This document shows, one piece after another, positions 18,677-29,412 of a stretch of DNA of 64,000 nucleotides. Source of the DNA: Gammaproteobacteria bacterium LSUCC0112 (GTDB lineage: Bacteria > Pseudomonadota > Gammaproteobacteria > Pseudomonadales > Pseudohongiellaceae); assembly GCA_004535785.1 (NCBI GenBank), contig SPIB01000001.1, positions 1,574,116 through 1,638,115 on the forward strand, given 5' to 3'. Position 1 is the stretch's first letter. The number at the start of each line of letters is the position of its first letter. Under the pieces are notes generated by a model that did no database searches, was not told the DNA's origin, and worked only from the letters and a program-made list of their open reading frames with translations. Both the position numbers and the translations under genes were made by a program.

Positions 18677-19333
18677 TCAGACCCGTTTGGTCAGGGTTTT
18701 CATGACCCCGGCCATTAATTTCATGCCGGCCGTTATCGGCAAAGGCAGCTCTGCGCCGCCTGCGGCCATAGCACTGTCGCCGTGTTTTTTCTCGTCAACA
18801 ATCATTTGCTGGATGACGGCCCGGCTTTTGTGGTCTTGAGCAGGGAGTTGTGTCAGGTGCTCTTCCAGATGCTCACAGACTTGTTTTTCGGTTTCGCCCA
18901 CAAACCCGAGGCTCCATTTGTCTCCAATGGCACCTGCCAAGGCGCCCAACCCGAATGACAGAGCATAAAACGCCGGATTCAACACGCTGGGTCGGCTGTC
19001 GAGTTCTTTCAGGCGGGTTTCGCACCAGGCCAAATGATCCACTTCTTCAACGGCTGCATGATTCATGGTGTCGCGAACATCAGGCAGGCGCGCGGTCAGT
19101 GATTGGCCTTGATACAAGGCCTGCGCACAGACTTCACCAGTATGATTGATGCGCATCAGTCCAGCAGCGAGTTGACGCTCGGTATCCGACAATTCGCTGC
19201 CCTCAGTTTTGACAGCTGGGGAGGTGCGTTGGGCGTGACTGCTGCCGGGCACCAATGTGTGCAATGCCTGATCCAGTTGCAGGATCAGGCGATCAGCCAG
19301 ACTGTCATGATTCCGATTGTGACTAGCGCTCAT
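18677..19333 (-). CDS. coq7: Demethoxyubiquinone hydroxylase Coq7
   Basis: A 218-residue membrane-bound diiron monooxygenase for the last hydroxylation of ubiquinone. Diiron ligands are visible as two repeats: Glu in NHTGEVCAQALY with AVEEVDHLAWCE, and Glu in ETEKQVCEHLEEHL with IVDEKKHGDSA. It uses the ferritin-like Coq7 route rather than the flavin enzyme UbiF. It begins the ubiB-hisIE-tatABC block and starts 17 bp after the purD stop, so this block may be cotranscribed with purHD. Confidence 0.95.
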   Translation of the reverse strand: MSASHNRNHDSLADRLILQLDQALHTLVPGSSHAQRTSPAVKTEGSELSDTERQLAAGLMRINHTGEVCAQALYQGQSLTARLPDVRDTMNHAAVEEVDHLAWCETRLKELDSRPSVLNPAFYALSFGLGALAGAIGDKWSLGFVGETEKQVCEHLEEHLTQLPAQDHKSRAVIQQMIVDEKKHGDSAMAAGGAELPLPITAGMKLMAGVMKTLTKRV

Positions 19334-19350
19334 AAGGCCGGTTCCGGTAA

Positions 19351-20646
19351 TTAGGTAGCAGCAGTTTCCCGGGCGATTGCGCGGTGCCCGATGTCTTTGC
19401 GGAAATAGATTCTATCCCAGTGAATATTTTCTGCCAGCTGATAAGCAGCTTTTTGTGCCGCGGTCACGGTGTCGCCCAGCGCTACCGCACATAACACGCG
19501 CCCGCCGTTGGTGACGACCTTGCCGTCTTTGAGCGCAGTACCCGCATGGAAGACTTTGCCGTGACCTGACTGTGCAGCGTTGTCCAGACCACTGATCACC
19601 GCGCCTTTGTCGTAGGCGTCCGGGTAGCCACCAGCAGCCAATACCACACCAATCGCCGCACGAGAGTCCCAGTCTGCATGTTTTTGATCGAGTTTACCGT
19701 CAATGGCGGCATGGCACAGATCCGCCAAATCCGATTGCAGGCGCATCATGACCGGTTGTGCCTCCGGATCGCCAAAACGGCAATTGAATTCGATGACAAA
19801 GGGATTGCCTTGGTCGTCAATCATCAAGCCCGCATACAAAAAACCGGTGTAAGGATTGCCTTCAGCCGCCATGCCGCGCACGGTGGGCATGATCACTTGT
19901 TGCATCACACGGTCGTGAATCTCGGGCGTTACCACCGGCGCAGGGGAATACGCACCCATGCCGCCGGTGTTAGGGCCTTTGTCGCCGTCGTCACGCGCCT
20001 TGTGATCTTGTGAGGTGGCAAACGGGAGTACATGCTCACCATCAACCATCACAATAAAACTTGCCTCTTCGCCGAGCAGGAATTGTTCAATAACAACACG
20101 GCTGCCGGCATCACCAAATTTGTTGCCTGACAACATGTCGCGAATGGTGGCTTCGGCTTCTTCCTGGGTGTGCGGAATAATCACACCTTTACCGGCAGCC
20201 AAGCCGTCGGCTTTGATCACAATGGGCGTGCCCTGCTGTTTGACATAGGCAATGGCCGCATCAATATCAGTAAAATTCTGATAGGCAGCGGTGGGAATGT
20301 GGTGACGAGCAAGAAAGTCCTTGGTAAACGCTTTGGAGCCTTCCAGTTGGGCGGCCGCCTTGCGCGGTCCGAAGGCGCGTAACCCGTGCGTACTGAAGTA
20401 ATCGACGACACCAGCAACCAGCGGCGCTTCCGGGCCCACCACCGTCAGACCAACATCGTTGTTTTTGGCAAATGCCGCCAACGCCGGAAAATCCAGGGTA
20501 TCGATGGCGACGTTTTCAACGCCAGCCTCGGTTGCCGTGCCGGCATTACCGGGCGCCACAAACACTTTTTTTACGCCCGCGGACTGCGCCAGTTTCCAGG
20601 CCAGCGCGTGTTCACGCCCGCCATTGCCTAGTATCAGAATATTCAT
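19351..20646 (-). CDS. purD: Phosphoribosylamine-glycine ligase
   Basis: A 431-residue ATP-grasp enzyme, second step of purine synthesis. It opens with MNILILGNGGREHALAWKL, the diagnostic PurD N-terminus, and has the ATP-grasp core (IKADGLAAGKGVII, then FNCRFGDPEAQPVMMRL for the metal-binding residues). Full length. It is 9 bp downstream of purH, the usual purHD pair. Confidence 0.97.
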   Translation of the reverse strand: MNILILGNGGREHALAWKLAQSAGVKKVFVAPGNAGTATEAGVENVAIDTLDFPALAAFAKNNDVGLTVVGPEAPLVAGVVDYFSTHGLRAFGPRKAAAQLEGSKAFTKDFLARHHIPTAAYQNFTDIDAAIAYVKQQGTPIVIKADGLAAGKGVIIPHTQEEAEATIRDMLSGNKFGDAGSRVVIEQFLLGEEASFIVMVDGEHVLPFATSQDHKARDDGDKGPNTGGMGAYSPAPVVTPEIHDRVMQQVIMPTVRGMAAEGNPYTGFLYAGLMIDDQGNPFVIEFNCRFGDPEAQPVMMRLQSDLADLCHAAIDGKLDQKHADWDSRAAIGVVLAAGGYPDAYDKGAVISGLDNAAQSGHGKVFHAGTALKDGKVVTNGGRVLCAVALGDTVTAAQKAAYQLAENIHWDRIYFRKDIGHRAIARETAAT

Positions 20647-20655
20647 ATGTGATCC

Positions 20656-22227
20656 TCAGTGCCTGAAGTGACGGATACCGGTAAACACCATCGCCATTCC
20701 GGCTTCATCTGCTGCGGCAATCACTTCTGCATCACGCATGGATCCGCCCGGCTGGATCACCGCGCTAATGCCGGCTTTGGCCGCTGCATCGATACCATCG
20801 CGGAAGGGGAAAAATGCATCGGATGCCATCACTGACCCTTCAACCACCAGATTTTCATCGGCCGCTTTGATGCCGGCTATTCTGGCACTGTACACGCGGC
20901 TCATCTGCCCGGCTCCAATACCAATGGTCTGTTGGTTTTTGCAGTACACAATGGCGTTGGATTTAACAAACTGCGCCACGGTCCACGCAAACATCAGATC
21001 CGCCAGTTCCTGCTCTGTTGGCTGACGCTTGCTAACCACCGTCAGATCGTTGCGGCTTATTTGATGAATGTCGCGGTCCTGAACCAGCAAGCCACCATTC
21101 ACGCGTTTGTAATCCCATGCCGCCAATGGTTTGGCTGGCCATTGACCACTTTCCAGCACGCGCACATTGGGCTTACCGGCAAACACAGTGAGCGCGTCCG
21201 CAGAGACGGTTGGCGCAATAATGACTTCACTGAACTGCTGATCCACAATTTTTTGCGCGGTGGCGGCGTCCAGTTCACGGTTAAAGGCGATGATGCCGCC
21301 AAAAGCGGACGTCGGATCGGTCTGGAACGCCAGTTGATAGGCTTCCTCGATAGAGCCTGCAATCGCTACACCACAAGGGTTGGCGTGTTTGACAATGACA
21401 CACGCTGGTTCGGTGAAGCTCTTTACGCATTCCAATGCCGCATCGGTGTCAGCGATATTGTTGTAAGACAGTTCTTTGCCCTGTAATTGTTGAGCGGTGC
21501 TGACACTGGCTTCCTGTGGCTGCTTTTCAACATAAAACGCCGCGTTCTGATGAGGATTTTCACCATAACGCAGATCCTGTTTTTTCTGGAACTGGCTTGA
21601 GAATGTGCGCGGGAATTCACTGGCCGATACAATTTTGCCGAGATAATTGGCGATAGCGCCGTCATAGGCTGCGGTATGTTCGTAGGTGCGCACGGCCAGA
21701 TCAAAGCGTGTTGCTTGAGTCAGTCCGCCACCGTTGATTTTCATTTCGCTGAGAATGTGGTCATAGTCGGCGGGATTAACCACCACGGCAACCCAGGCGT
21801 TGTTCTTGGCTGCAGCGCGCAACATGGTGGGGCCGCCAATGTCGATATTCTCAATTGCTGTTGGCAAATCACAATCAGGTTTGGCAACGGTTGCTTCGAA
21901 CGGATACAGGTTCACCACCACCAGATCAATCGGCGGAATGTTGTGCGTCTGCATGACCTCAGCATCGATTTCGCGCCGTGCCAGAATGCCGCCATGCACT
22001 TTCGGGTGCAGGGTTTTGACACGACCATCCATCATTTCCGGAAAACCGGTGTAGTCGGCAATTTCGATAGCGGGAATTTTGTGGTCCTGTAACAAGCGGT
22101 AAGTGCCGCCCGTAGACAAAATCTCTACGCCTGACTGTTGCAGGGAGCGGGCAAATTCAACAATACCGGTTTTGTCCGACACACTGAGCAATGCGCGGCG
22201 AATAACAGCAATTTTATCTGTAGACAT
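20656..22227 (-). CDS. purH: Bifunctional AICAR transformylase/IMP cyclohydrolase
   Basis: A 523-residue enzyme for the last two steps of IMP synthesis. The N-terminal IMP cyclohydrolase domain (about 1-200) shows [23 protein letters not shown] and [16 protein letters not shown]. The C-terminal transformylase domain (about 200-523) shows [24 protein letters not shown] and AFGGIIAFN. It lies 61 bp downstream of fis and upstream of purD. Confidence 0.98.
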   Translation of the reverse strand: MSTDKIAVIRRALLSVSDKTGIVEFARSLQQSGVEILSTGGTYRLLQDHKIPAIEIADYTGFPEMMDGRVKTLHPKVHGGILARREIDAEVMQTHNIPPIDLVVVNLYPFEATVAKPDCDLPTAIENIDIGGPTMLRAAAKNNAWVAVVVNPADYDHILSEMKINGGGLTQATRFDLAVRTYEHTAAYDGAIANYLGKIVSASEFPRTFSSQFQKKQDLRYGENPHQNAAFYVEKQPQEASVSTAQQLQGKELSYNNIADTDAALECVKSFTEPACVIVKHANPCGVAIAGSIEEAYQLAFQTDPTSAFGGIIAFNRELDAATAQKIVDQQFSEVIIAPTVSADALTVFAGKPNVRVLESGQWPAKPLAAWDYKRVNGGLLVQDRDIHQISRNDLTVVSKRQPTEQELADLMFAWTVAQFVKSNAIVYCKNQQTIGIGAGQMSRVYSARIAGIKAADENLVVEGSVMASDAFFPFRDGIDAAAKAGISAVIQPGGSMRDAEVIAAADEAGMAMVFTGIRHFRH

Positions 22228-22288
22228 AGTAATAATCAGGTGCAGTTTAAAGGGTGGGAATGGCGTCGGGGCATGATGAAGTTGAGAA

Positions 22289-22609
22289 CTAACCTAACAG
22301 CCCGTACTGTTTCATCTTTTTGCGTAGGGTACCACGGTTCAATCCGAGCATGGTAGCCGCCTCACTTTGGTTGCCGTCGGTGTGTTTAAGGACAGCTTCG
22401 AGCAAGGGGGCTTCGACTTCACTCAAGACCAGTTCGTAGAGGTTATGGGTCAGATTGTCATCACCAAGGTCGTCGAAATACCGCTGCATGGCCTGTTCGA
22501 CGGACTGACGTAAACTTCGATTGGAGGCTGGATCCGCGGCAGCAGTGTCGGTACTGGCACTCACGGCGGGTTCTTTGTAAAAGCCGCTTTTGAACGTTTC
22601 TCTTTTCAT
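22289..22609 (-). CDS. fis: Nucleoid protein Fis
   Basis: A 106-residue DNA-bending regulator. The N-terminal 30 residues are variable and Ala/Ser-rich; the core runs from [16 protein letters not shown] to the C-terminal helix-turn-helix [27 protein letters not shown]. Fis adjusts rRNA and tRNA transcription and chromosome topology. It is directly downstream of dusB, the conserved dusB-fis operon of gammaproteobacteria, which is strong support for taxonomic placement. Confidence 0.97.
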   Translation of the reverse strand: MKRETFKSGFYKEPAVSASTDTAAADPASNRSLRQSVEQAMQRYFDDLGDDNLTHNLYELVLSEVEAPLLEAVLKHTDGNQSEAATMLGLNRGTLRKKMKQYGLLG

Positions 22610-22639
22610 GCTGGTAAGGGGAATATCTCTGTGTTTATG

Positions 22640-23707
22640 TTAGTTATTAGTATGTGCTGCACAGGACATCAGCATAGACAGATTCTCACGGTGCCAGTTT
22701 GTCAACAGATCCTGTTGTGATTCAACAGAGTCTGCTGCCATAAAACTGGATTTTAACAAGTCACCACCGGGAAGCGCCTTACTGTACCAGTCAATATGTT
22801 TACGGGCAAAGAGTGTGCCGCGGAAATCGCCATAAAATGCATGCAATGCACGAATATGGTCTTGCATCAGATTGCTGATCTCACTGGCCGAGGGTGGCAC
22901 GGCATGTTCACCTCCATCAAGAAACTCGCGGATTTCTCTGAATATCCAGGGGCGGCCTTGTGCGGCGCGGCCTATCATCAACCCGTCAGCACCCGTGTGT
23001 TTGAGTACCTGTATGGCTTTTTCCGGCGAATCGATGTCGCCATTAGCGATAACAGGTATGCAGACACTCTGTTTGATGGCCGCAATGGTGTCGTACTCAA
23101 CGTCACCAACAAAACGGCATTCACGGGTTCTGCCATGAACACTGATCATGCTGATGCCACAGTCTTCAGCAATCCGCGCGATATCAACACCGTTCTTCTG
23201 CGCTCGACACCAGCCTGTGCGCATTTTCAAAGTGACCGGGATATCGACGGCAGCGACAACGGCGCGCAGTATCTGCTCTACCAGTTCAGGGTCTCGCATC
23301 AGGGCTGAGCCCGCCGCCTTTTTCAGGACTTTTTTTGCAGGACAGCCCATGTTGATATCAATGACTTCCGCACCCATGTCGGCATTCAGACGCGCCGCTT
23401 CTGCCATCATGTCGGCATCAAAACCGGCGATCTGCACAATTTCAGGACCACAGGCTGTTGAGCGTTTAAGTCTGAGCCGGTTTTTTTCTGATTTCCACAT
23501 GGCGGTGTCGGCAGGCAGCATTTCTGCAATCGTCAGCGTGGCGCCTTGTTGCAAACACACTTCGCGAAAGGGCACATCGCTGACCCCCACCATGGGCGCA
23601 AGCAGGATGGGGCGTGACAGAACATGTTTGCCCAGTCGGAACGGTCTGGCATCCGGCAGACCATGCAAATTGCCGTAGCTCACAGGCGTTTGATCAATTG
23701 TGTTCAT
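22640..23707 (-). CDS. dusB: tRNA-dihydrouridine synthase B
   Basis: A 355-residue FMN enzyme that reduces uridine in the tRNA D-loop. The TIM-barrel motifs include LAPMVGVSDVPFRE, the catalytic cysteine in MGCPAKKVLKKAAGSA, VTLKMRTGW, ISVHGRTRE and IANGDIDSPEKA with GLMIGRAAQGRPWIF. The frame is open to 23752, but the ATG at 23707 (MNTIDQTPVSYGN) is the better start; it overlaps the preceding DUF3426 gene by 14 nt. It precedes fis by 30 bp. Confidence 0.95.
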   Translation of the reverse strand: MNTIDQTPVSYGNLHGLPDARPFRLGKHVLSRPILLAPMVGVSDVPFREVCLQQGATLTIAEMLPADTAMWKSEKNRLRLKRSTACGPEIVQIAGFDADMMAEAARLNADMGAEVIDINMGCPAKKVLKKAAGSALMRDPELVEQILRAVVAAVDIPVTLKMRTGWCRAQKNGVDIARIAEDCGISMISVHGRTRECRFVGDVEYDTIAAIKQSVCIPVIANGDIDSPEKAIQVLKHTGADGLMIGRAAQGRPWIFREIREFLDGGEHAVPPSASEISNLMQDHIRALHAFYGDFRGTLFARKHIDWYSKALPGGDLLKSSFMAADSVESQQDLLTNWHRENLSMLMSCAAHTNN

Positions 23708-24275
23708 AAACAAAGTCCAGTGAGTAATTAACGCTGTCGACGCCGGGGTCAAGCAGTTCCAGCGTGCCCTGAATTTCCGCGCCTGCCGGTATCATCATCA
23801 GGGGTAGCAACGACACGTCCAGGTAATGTCCGGGATAAAATCGTCTGGCCGCCACGACCTGATGTTGGATGTTACTGAATGACAGGTCCACCGATGGATA
23901 AGGCTGCGCAAACGGCGCAGTATTCTGCAGTCGGAAGCGTACCAACAGCATGGATTCATATTCCGGGTGTGATGAGACATCCAGAAACACACTGCGCAGC
24001 AGGCTGGCGTCGCGCACCACGGGCAGTTCGCAGGCCAATGTGCTACACACAGATTCCATGACCGCGCGCGCATGTGGATCTCGTAACAAAACGTCGCGGT
24101 TAAAATAAACCAGCTGTGCAAACAAACAGGCGGACAACACCAATATACCCATCAGACTGACAACAACCCCTGACCAGGATGTTTGCGGCGGCGCTGGGTC
24201 CCCCAATATCAGGGGTTCATCAAACTCCGGCAGATGCGCAGTTTTGTCGTTGCTGGATTCCAGTATTGTCCACAT
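23694..24275 (-). CDS. DUF3426 membrane protein without zinc ribbon
   Basis: A 193-residue protein with one membrane helix (about residues 37-57) and a periplasmic C-terminal domain matching the DUF3426 pattern (conserved CSTLACELPVVRD, then a beta-rich domain with FRLQNTAPFAQPYPSVDLSF and a late PAGAEIQGTLEL). In relatives the gene between prmA and dusB normally encodes an N-terminal zinc ribbon before the helix; here the N-terminus is short, with no Cys-x2-Cys pairs, so that domain is missing. It starts 6 bp after prmA. Function of the family is unknown. Confidence 0.82.
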   Translation of the reverse strand: MWTILESSNDKTAHLPEFDEPLILGDPAPPQTSWSGVVVSLMGILVLSACLFAQLVYFNRDVLLRDPHARAVMESVCSTLACELPVVRDASLLRSVFLDVSSHPEYESMLLVRFRLQNTAPFAQPYPSVDLSFSNIQHQVVAARRFYPGHYLDVSLLPLMMIPAGAEIQGTLELLDPGVDSVNYSLDFVYEHN

Positions 24276-24281
24276 GCTGTC

Positions 24282-25160
24282 TCACGTACGTCGCGTGCCT
24301 GTGATGCGAACCCACTGGTCGCGAATAACAGGTGGCTCCAGTTCGAACCACGGTGCATAAGATCTGATCAATGATTCAGTCTGCTCGGAAAGCACACCTG
24401 ACAAAATCAACTTGCCACCCGGTTTGGTTAGACCTGTCAGTACCGGAGTCAATTCTTCAAGCGGGCCAGACAGGATATTAGCCAGCACAATATCGGCGGG
24501 TGCATGCGTCTCACCGGGCATAAACACCGTGAGTTTTTCCGCCGCCACACCATTCATTTCCCGATTGTTGCGCGTAGCAATAATGGCCTGTGGATCGTTG
24601 TCCACGCCGACAGCATGGTCTGCGCCTAACAGCATGGCTGCAATCGCCAGAATACCTGAGCCGCAGCCATAGTCGATGACAGATTTATCCTGAATGTCGC
24701 AAGCGTCCAGCCATTCCAGACACAAGGCTGTTGTCGGATGTGTCCCTGACCCGAATGCCAGACCCGGATCCAGCATCAGGTTGACGGCATCAGGCTCTGG
24801 CGGTTCCAGCCAGCTGGGGCAGACCCATAAGCGTTTGCCAAAACAGATGGGCTTGAAGTCATCCATCCAGGCACGTTCCCAGTCCTGGTCAGGTATCTCT
24901 TCAATGTCCAGATCCTGTTCGGTCAGTCGGGAGCTGCCAACAATGCGTCTGACAATCGATTTAATCGGGGCGTTTGCATCAAACAGTGCATTCAACTGCA
25001 TGTTTTGCCAAAGCGGTGTCGTACCCGGATCCAATTGAAAAACCGCGATGTCTTCTGCGTCTTGCAGCGTCACCGACACGGCGCCCAGCGCCTGAAACAG
25101 CTCTTCCATGGCTGCGGCTTCGGTGTCGGTGATACGGGCATTTATCTGTAACCACGGCAT
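24282..25160 (-). CDS. prmA: Ribosomal protein L11 methyltransferase
   Basis: A 292-residue SAM-dependent enzyme that trimethylates ribosomal protein L11. It has the N-terminal substrate domain (about 1-100), the linker LMLDPGLAFGSGTHPTTALCLE, the SAM site DYGCGSGILAIAA and the catalytic NILSGPLEEL loop. Full length. It sits 11 bp downstream of accC. Confidence 0.97.
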   Translation of the reverse strand: MPWLQINARITDTEAAAMEELFQALGAVSVTLQDAEDIAVFQLDPGTTPLWQNMQLNALFDANAPIKSIVRRIVGSSRLTEQDLDIEEIPDQDWERAWMDDFKPICFGKRLWVCPSWLEPPEPDAVNLMLDPGLAFGSGTHPTTALCLEWLDACDIQDKSVIDYGCGSGILAIAAMLLGADHAVGVDNDPQAIIATRNNREMNGVAAEKLTVFMPGETHAPADIVLANILSGPLEELTPVLTGLTKPGGKLILSGVLSEQTESLIRSYAPWFELEPPVIRDQWVRITGTRRT

Positions 25161-25171
25161 GTTATGCGCTC

Positions 25172-26530
25172 TCAGCTGTTTTTGCCGTGAGCGCCGTTCA
25201 GCATGTGCTCCAGATAATGAATGTTGGTGCCACCTTTGCGGAAGTTAGGGTCGCGCAGAATATCTTTGTGCAAGGGTGTGTTGGTGCGAATGCCGTCGAT
25301 CAACAATTCATCGAGCGCATTTTGCATACGTGCCAGCGCTTCATCACGAGAACTGCCGTAACTAATCAGTTTGGCGATGAGCGAGTCGTAATAGGGCGGC
25401 ACGGTGTAACCGCTGTAAATATGCGAATCAACGCGTATGCCATTGCCACCGGGGGCATGGAACAGGTTGATTTTGCCGGGGCAGGGCATAAAGGACACCG
25501 GATCTTCCGCGTTGATGCGGCATTCAATGGCGTGGCCTTTGATTTTGACATCTTCCTGGCGAATGCTCAGTGGAATGCCACTGGCGATTTTTAATTGCTC
25601 TTTTACGATGTCGATGCCAGTGACCATTTCGGTGACCGGATGTTCAACCTGAACTCGGGTGTTCATTTCGATAAAGTAAAACTGCTTGTCCTGATACAAA
25701 AACTCCAGCGTGCCGGCGCCGCGGTATTTCATGAGTTTACAGGCTTTGATACAGGTTTCCGCTACCTGATTGCGTATCTCGTCGGGGATGTCAGGTGCCG
25801 GTGCTTCTTCCAGCACCTTCTGGTGGCGGCGCTGCATGGAGCAATCGCGATCGCCCAGATAAATAGCGTTACCCAGACCGTCACCCAACACCTGAATCTC
25901 GACGTGACGCGGATTCTCGAGGAATTTTTCCAGATATACGGTATCGTTGCCAAATGCTGCTTTGGCTTCAGACTGCGTCACGTAAATTGATTTGAGCAGA
26001 GCCGCTTCGCTGTGTACCACACGCATGCCACGCCCGCCGCCACCCGCTGCTGCCTTGATAATCACCGGGTAACCAATACGCTTGGCTATCGACAGTGTGC
26101 GCTCGGCATTATCGTCCAATGGCCCATCGGAGCCGGGCACAGTGGGAACGCCAGCGGTTTTCATGGCGTTAATCGCGGAGACTTTATCGCCCATCAGGCG
26201 GATGGTTTCGGCGCGCGGCCCGATGAAAATGAAGCCACTCCGCTCAACCTGGTCCGCAAAGTCTGCATTTTCTGACAGGAATCCATAACCTGGATGGATG
26301 GCGACCGCGTCGGTCACTTCCGTCGCAGAGATAATCGCTGGGACATTCAGGTAGCTTTTGGAGGCGCTGGCAGGGCCAATACAGACTGACTCGTCTGCCA
26401 GGCGCACATGCATCAAATCGCGATCAGCACTGGAGTGCACGGCAACGGTCTTGATGCCGAGTTCCTTGCAGGCTCGCAGGATACGCAATGCAATTTCGCC
26501 GCGGTTGGCAATAAGGACTTTTTCCAGCAT
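25172..26530 (-). CDS. accC: Acetyl-CoA carboxylase, biotin carboxylase subunit
   Basis: A 452-residue ATP-grasp enzyme that carboxylates the biotin of AccB for malonyl-CoA production. It starts [20 protein letters not shown], has the glycine-rich ATP loop [12 protein letters not shown], the biotin/bicarbonate region [19 protein letters not shown] and [14 protein letters not shown]. Length is the single-subunit type. It is 12 bp downstream of accB. Confidence 0.98.
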   Translation of the reverse strand: MLEKVLIANRGEIALRILRACKELGIKTVAVHSSADRDLMHVRLADESVCIGPASASKSYLNVPAIISATEVTDAVAIHPGYGFLSENADFADQVERSGFIFIGPRAETIRLMGDKVSAINAMKTAGVPTVPGSDGPLDDNAERTLSIAKRIGYPVIIKAAAGGGGRGMRVVHSEAALLKSIYVTQSEAKAAFGNDTVYLEKFLENPRHVEIQVLGDGLGNAIYLGDRDCSMQRRHQKVLEEAPAPDIPDEIRNQVAETCIKACKLMKYRGAGTLEFLYQDKQFYFIEMNTRVQVEHPVTEMVTGIDIVKEQLKIASGIPLSIRQEDVKIKGHAIECRINAEDPVSFMPCPGKINLFHAPGGNGIRVDSHIYSGYTVPPYYDSLIAKLISYGSSRDEALARMQNALDELLIDGIRTNTPLHKDILRDPNFRKGGTNIHYLEHMLNGAHGKNS

Positions 26531-26542
26531 GAGCGTCTTCCC

Positions 26543-27019
26543 TTAAACGATGGTGACCAAAGCCTGGTCAAATTCAACGGGTTCGCCGTCCGTAGCCAGA
26601 ATGGCTTCCACCACGCCAGAATGATCTGCTTCAATCTGATTCATCATCTTCATCGCTTCAATAATGCCGATCACATCGCCGACTTTGACATGCTGGCCTA
26701 CTTCAACAAACGGTGGCGATGAGGGGGATGGCGCGCGATAGAATGTGCCGACCATCGGAGACTTGACAACATTGCCGCGCACTTTTCGTGAATTGTCGGC
26801 CTCTGGGGCAGGCGTTGCTGCAGGCGCTGCTGCAGGTGCAGTCGCTGTAACGTGCGCCGGTGCTGCTGGCACGGGTGCAGTCTGATACTGGATCGGTTGT
26901 TGAATTACCTTGCTCGCGCGGCTGATGCGTACGGCTTCCTCGCCTTCTTTAATCTCGATTTCCGCAATATCGGAAGACTCAAGCAGTTCGATGAGTTTTT
27001 TGACTTTTCTGATATCCAT
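26543..27019 (-). CDS. accB: Biotin carboxyl carrier protein
   Basis: A 158-residue carrier. The N-terminal helix ([23 protein letters not shown]) is followed by an Ala/Pro-rich flexible linker (about 45-80) and the biotinyl domain with EAMKMMNQI; Lys124 is the predicted biotin site. It lies between aroQ (41 bp upstream) and accC. Confidence 0.97.
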   Translation of the reverse strand: MDIRKVKKLIELLESSDIAEIEIKEGEEAVRISRASKVIQQPIQYQTAPVPAAPAHVTATAPAAAPAATPAPEADNSRKVRGNVVKSPMVGTFYRAPSPSSPPFVEVGQHVKVGDVIGIIEAMKMMNQIEADHSGVVEAILATDGEPVEFDQALVTIV

Positions 27020-27060
27020 AAGTGGTCTCTTTTATCGGGTTTTTAACGTCATATCAACAA

Positions 27061-27507
27061 TTAGTGTTGGCTCTGAATCCTGGTTAAGGCAGCTTGCAAT
27101 GCAAGATCATAACCTTGCGATCCAAGCCCGGTAATGGTGCCTGCTGCAACATCTGAAAAATACGAGTGGTGTCTGAACGGTTCGCGTTTGTAGACATTCG
27201 ACAAATGCACTTCAATAAACGGGATGCTGACCGCCAGCAACGCATCTCGCAAAGCAACACTGGTATGGGTGAATGCACCCGGATTAAAGATAATAAAATG
27301 AATGCCTTCCAGTCGGGCATCGTGGATGCGATCAATCAGTTCATATTCGGCATTGCTCTGAAGGTGCAAAAGATGGTGGCCGGACGCCAGACAGGTGTTC
27401 GCCAGTCGTCGATTGATATCATCCAGCGTTTCTTTGCCATAAACATCCGGCTCGCGGGTACCCAGCAAGTTCAGGTTGGGGCCATGCAAGACGAGTATGG
27501 TAGCCAT
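27061..27507 (-). CDS. aroQ: Type II 3-dehydroquinate dehydratase
   Basis: A 148-residue dodecameric shikimate-pathway enzyme. It opens [24 protein letters not shown], which carries the catalytic Arg/Tyr lid, and contains [16 protein letters not shown] and the late histidine in [18 protein letters not shown]. Full length, first of aroQ-accB-accC, preceded by a 139-bp gap after the DsbD-like gene. Confidence 0.97.
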   Translation of the reverse strand: MATILVLHGPNLNLLGTREPDVYGKETLDDINRRLANTCLASGHHLLHLQSNAEYELIDRIHDARLEGIHFIIFNPGAFTHTSVALRDALLAVSIPFIEVHLSNVYKREPFRHHSYFSDVAAGTITGLGSQGYDLALQAALTRIQSQH

Positions 27508-27646
27508 GTCAGGGTTCCGAGGTGCGGATGTTGCGCTTGTAAAGCCGGCATTTTGTCAGATTTTTCTCGGCTTTTCATCACCAAATTATGGCTTTTCTCT
27601 GATGTTTTGTGATGTAAAAGCGTGTGTGCGGTGCAGATGGGGTGAT

Positions 27647-28174
27647 TTACTGCGTGATATCCACATCGCGCCGTGTGGGTGGGTAACAAAGTCCGGCCTC
27701 TGCGCAGCCCTGGAAACCGATGGTCAGCGTGAACTGTTCAGGGCTCTTTTCGGGCAATTTGAGCACAGCCCGAGTCTTTTCGTAATAAACCGACACTTCG
27801 CCAAAAAATTCATCTTCAGTTTTGACGCCCGCCGGCAACACCGGGATTAATGTGGTGACCAGATTTGCCGGCGCGGTAATGCCAAAGCTGAACTTGTCTG
27901 CGTAAAGGTAATAACCCGGCGCGATTGTCCAGTGCACGCTGATGCTATCCGGGCCATCAAGACTGATATAAAACGAAAAAGCCTGATCTACGTCGAGGAA
28001 GGCGGGTTGTTGCGACAAAGGGTTTTGTGCTGATAAACCAGGCGAAAACGGGTTCTGGGCCATGCCCGGTGATGACAGCCATGTGAAACAAAGCGCGAAC
28101 ATGCCGGCAAGGTATGCCGGCAGCCGATGTGACCGCCTGTCAGGCTTGATAACGCTCAAAGACCAGTGTTGCAT
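27647..28174 (-). CDS. Stand-alone DsbD N-terminal (alpha) domain protein
   Basis: A periplasmic immunoglobulin-fold domain matching only the N-terminal domain of DsbD. It has a signal-peptide-like segment ([20 protein letters not shown], then SPGMAQ), then [19 protein letters not shown] and [18 protein letters not shown]. It ends with [20 protein letters not shown], which carries the redox cysteine pair of nDsbD. The frame stops about 10 residues after CYPP. Neither the eight-helix membrane domain nor the C-terminal thioredoxin domain follows in any frame before aroQ. It occupies the position where dsbD/dipZ stands in Pseudomonas. Start is uncertain: ATG 28174 and TTG 28159 overlap fabB, ATG 28102 does not but gives a poor signal peptide. 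Confidence 0.75.
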   Translation of the reverse strand: MQHWSLSVIKPDRRSHRLPAYLAGMFALCFTWLSSPGMAQNPFSPGLSAQNPLSQQPAFLDVDQAFSFYISLDGPDSISVHWTIAPGYYLYADKFSFGITAPANLVTTLIPVLPAGVKTEDEFFGEVSVYYEKTRAVLKLPEKSPEQFTLTIGFQGCAEAGLCYPPTRRDVDITQ

Positions 28175-29360
28175 TGGTACCGCCAAATCCGAAGCTGTTG
28201 GACATGATGCAGTCGATTTTGACGTCATCAAGGCGTTTGGTAGCAATGTTAAGACCTTCTGCTTCCGGTACAAGTTCCGTCACGTTCGCGGATGCGCTGA
28301 TAAAGTTGTGTTGCATCATCAGCAGGCTGTAGATGGCTTCCTGTGCGCCAGTTGCGCCCAGAGAGTGTCCGGTCAGTGATTTTGTCGACGTGATAATCGG
28401 GGATTTGCCACCAAATATGGTTTTTACTGCGCCAAGTTCGGTGACATCACCCACGGGTGTGCTGGTGCCATGTGTGTTCAGGTAATCCACGGGGCGACCA
28501 GACGTGGTTGCCAGTGCCATTTTCATGCAGCGAACAGCGCCCTCGCCTGACGGGGCAACCATGTCATAACCGTCTGATGTGGCACCATATCCGGTGATTT
28601 CGCCGTAAATTTTTGCACCGCGAGCCAGCGCATGGTCTAGCGCTTCAACCACCAATACGGCACCGCCGCCGGCAATCACAAAACCATCGCGGCTGACATC
28701 AAACGGGCGTGAAGCGACAGTGGGTTCGTGATTGTGGGTTGTGGTCAATGCGCCCATGGCATCAAACAGATTGGTCAGTGTCCAGTGTTCCGACTCGCCA
28801 CCGCCAGCAAACACAACATCTTGTTTGCCCAGTTGAATCAGTTCAACCGCATTGCCGATGCAGTGTGCACTGGTCGCGCAGGCGGAAGAAATTGAGTAAT
28901 TGACGCCGCGAATTTTGAAGGGGGTCGCCAGGCATGCTGATACTGTACTGCCCATGGTGCGGGGAACCCGGTACGGTCCTATCTTTCTGATACCTTTGGT
29001 ACGTAGGATATCGGCAGCCTCAACTTGATCAGCAGAAGATGATCCGCCTGCACCCATGATGATGCCAGTGCGATCATTGGATACGTCAGCGTCAGTGAGG
29101 CCCGCATCCTTGATAGCCTGATCCATCGCGATGTATCCATACGCAGCCGCATCACCCATAAAACGCAGATGTTTGCGATCGATATGATCTTCAAAGCTGA
29201 TGTTGACTCTGCCCGAAATGTGAGCGCGCAACCCCATTTCTACGTATACAGGATTGTAACTGATGCCGCTGCGGCCTTCCTTCAGCGAGTTGAGTACAGT
29301 TGGCACGTCGTTGCCAATGCAAGAAACAATGCCAACACCAGTCACCACAACGCGTCTCAT
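28140..29360 (-). CDS. fabB: 3-oxoacyl-ACP synthase I
   Basis: A 406-residue condensing enzyme needed to elongate unsaturated acyl chains. Catalytic Cys161 lies in [14 protein letters not shown], and the two histidines in [11 protein letters not shown] and [16 protein letters not shown]. The start at 29360 ([13 protein letters not shown]) has a good GAGG ribosome binding site; the frame runs five codons further. It is 52 bp downstream of fabA; fabAB pairing marks the anaerobic unsaturated fatty acid route. Confidence 0.97.
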   Translation of the reverse strand: MRRVVVTGVGIVSCIGNDVPTVLNSLKEGRSGISYNPVYVEMGLRAHISGRVNISFEDHIDRKHLRFMGDAAAYGYIAMDQAIKDAGLTDADVSNDRTGIIMGAGGSSSADQVEAADILRTKGIRKIGPYRVPRTMGSTVSACLATPFKIRGVNYSISSACATSAHCIGNAVELIQLGKQDVVFAGGGESEHWTLTNLFDAMGALTTTHNHEPTVASRPFDVSRDGFVIAGGGAVLVVEALDHALARGAKIYGEITGYGATSDGYDMVAPSGEGAVRCMKMALATTSGRPVDYLNTHGTSTPVGDVTELGAVKTIFGGKSPIITSTKSLTGHSLGATGAQEAIYSLLMMQHNFISASANVTELVPEAEGLNIATKRLDDVKIDCIMSNSFGFGGTNATLVFERYQA

Positions 29361-29412
29361 AAGTACCTCGATCAAATCCTTAATGCGTCCCGACTCTTGC
29401 CTTGCGGAAGAA

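Noticed and set aside
27508..27646. Possible remainder of dsbD beyond the stop
   Set aside because: Checked in all frames: no membrane helices or thioredoxin motif, so a simple frameshift of an intact gene is excluded in this interval.
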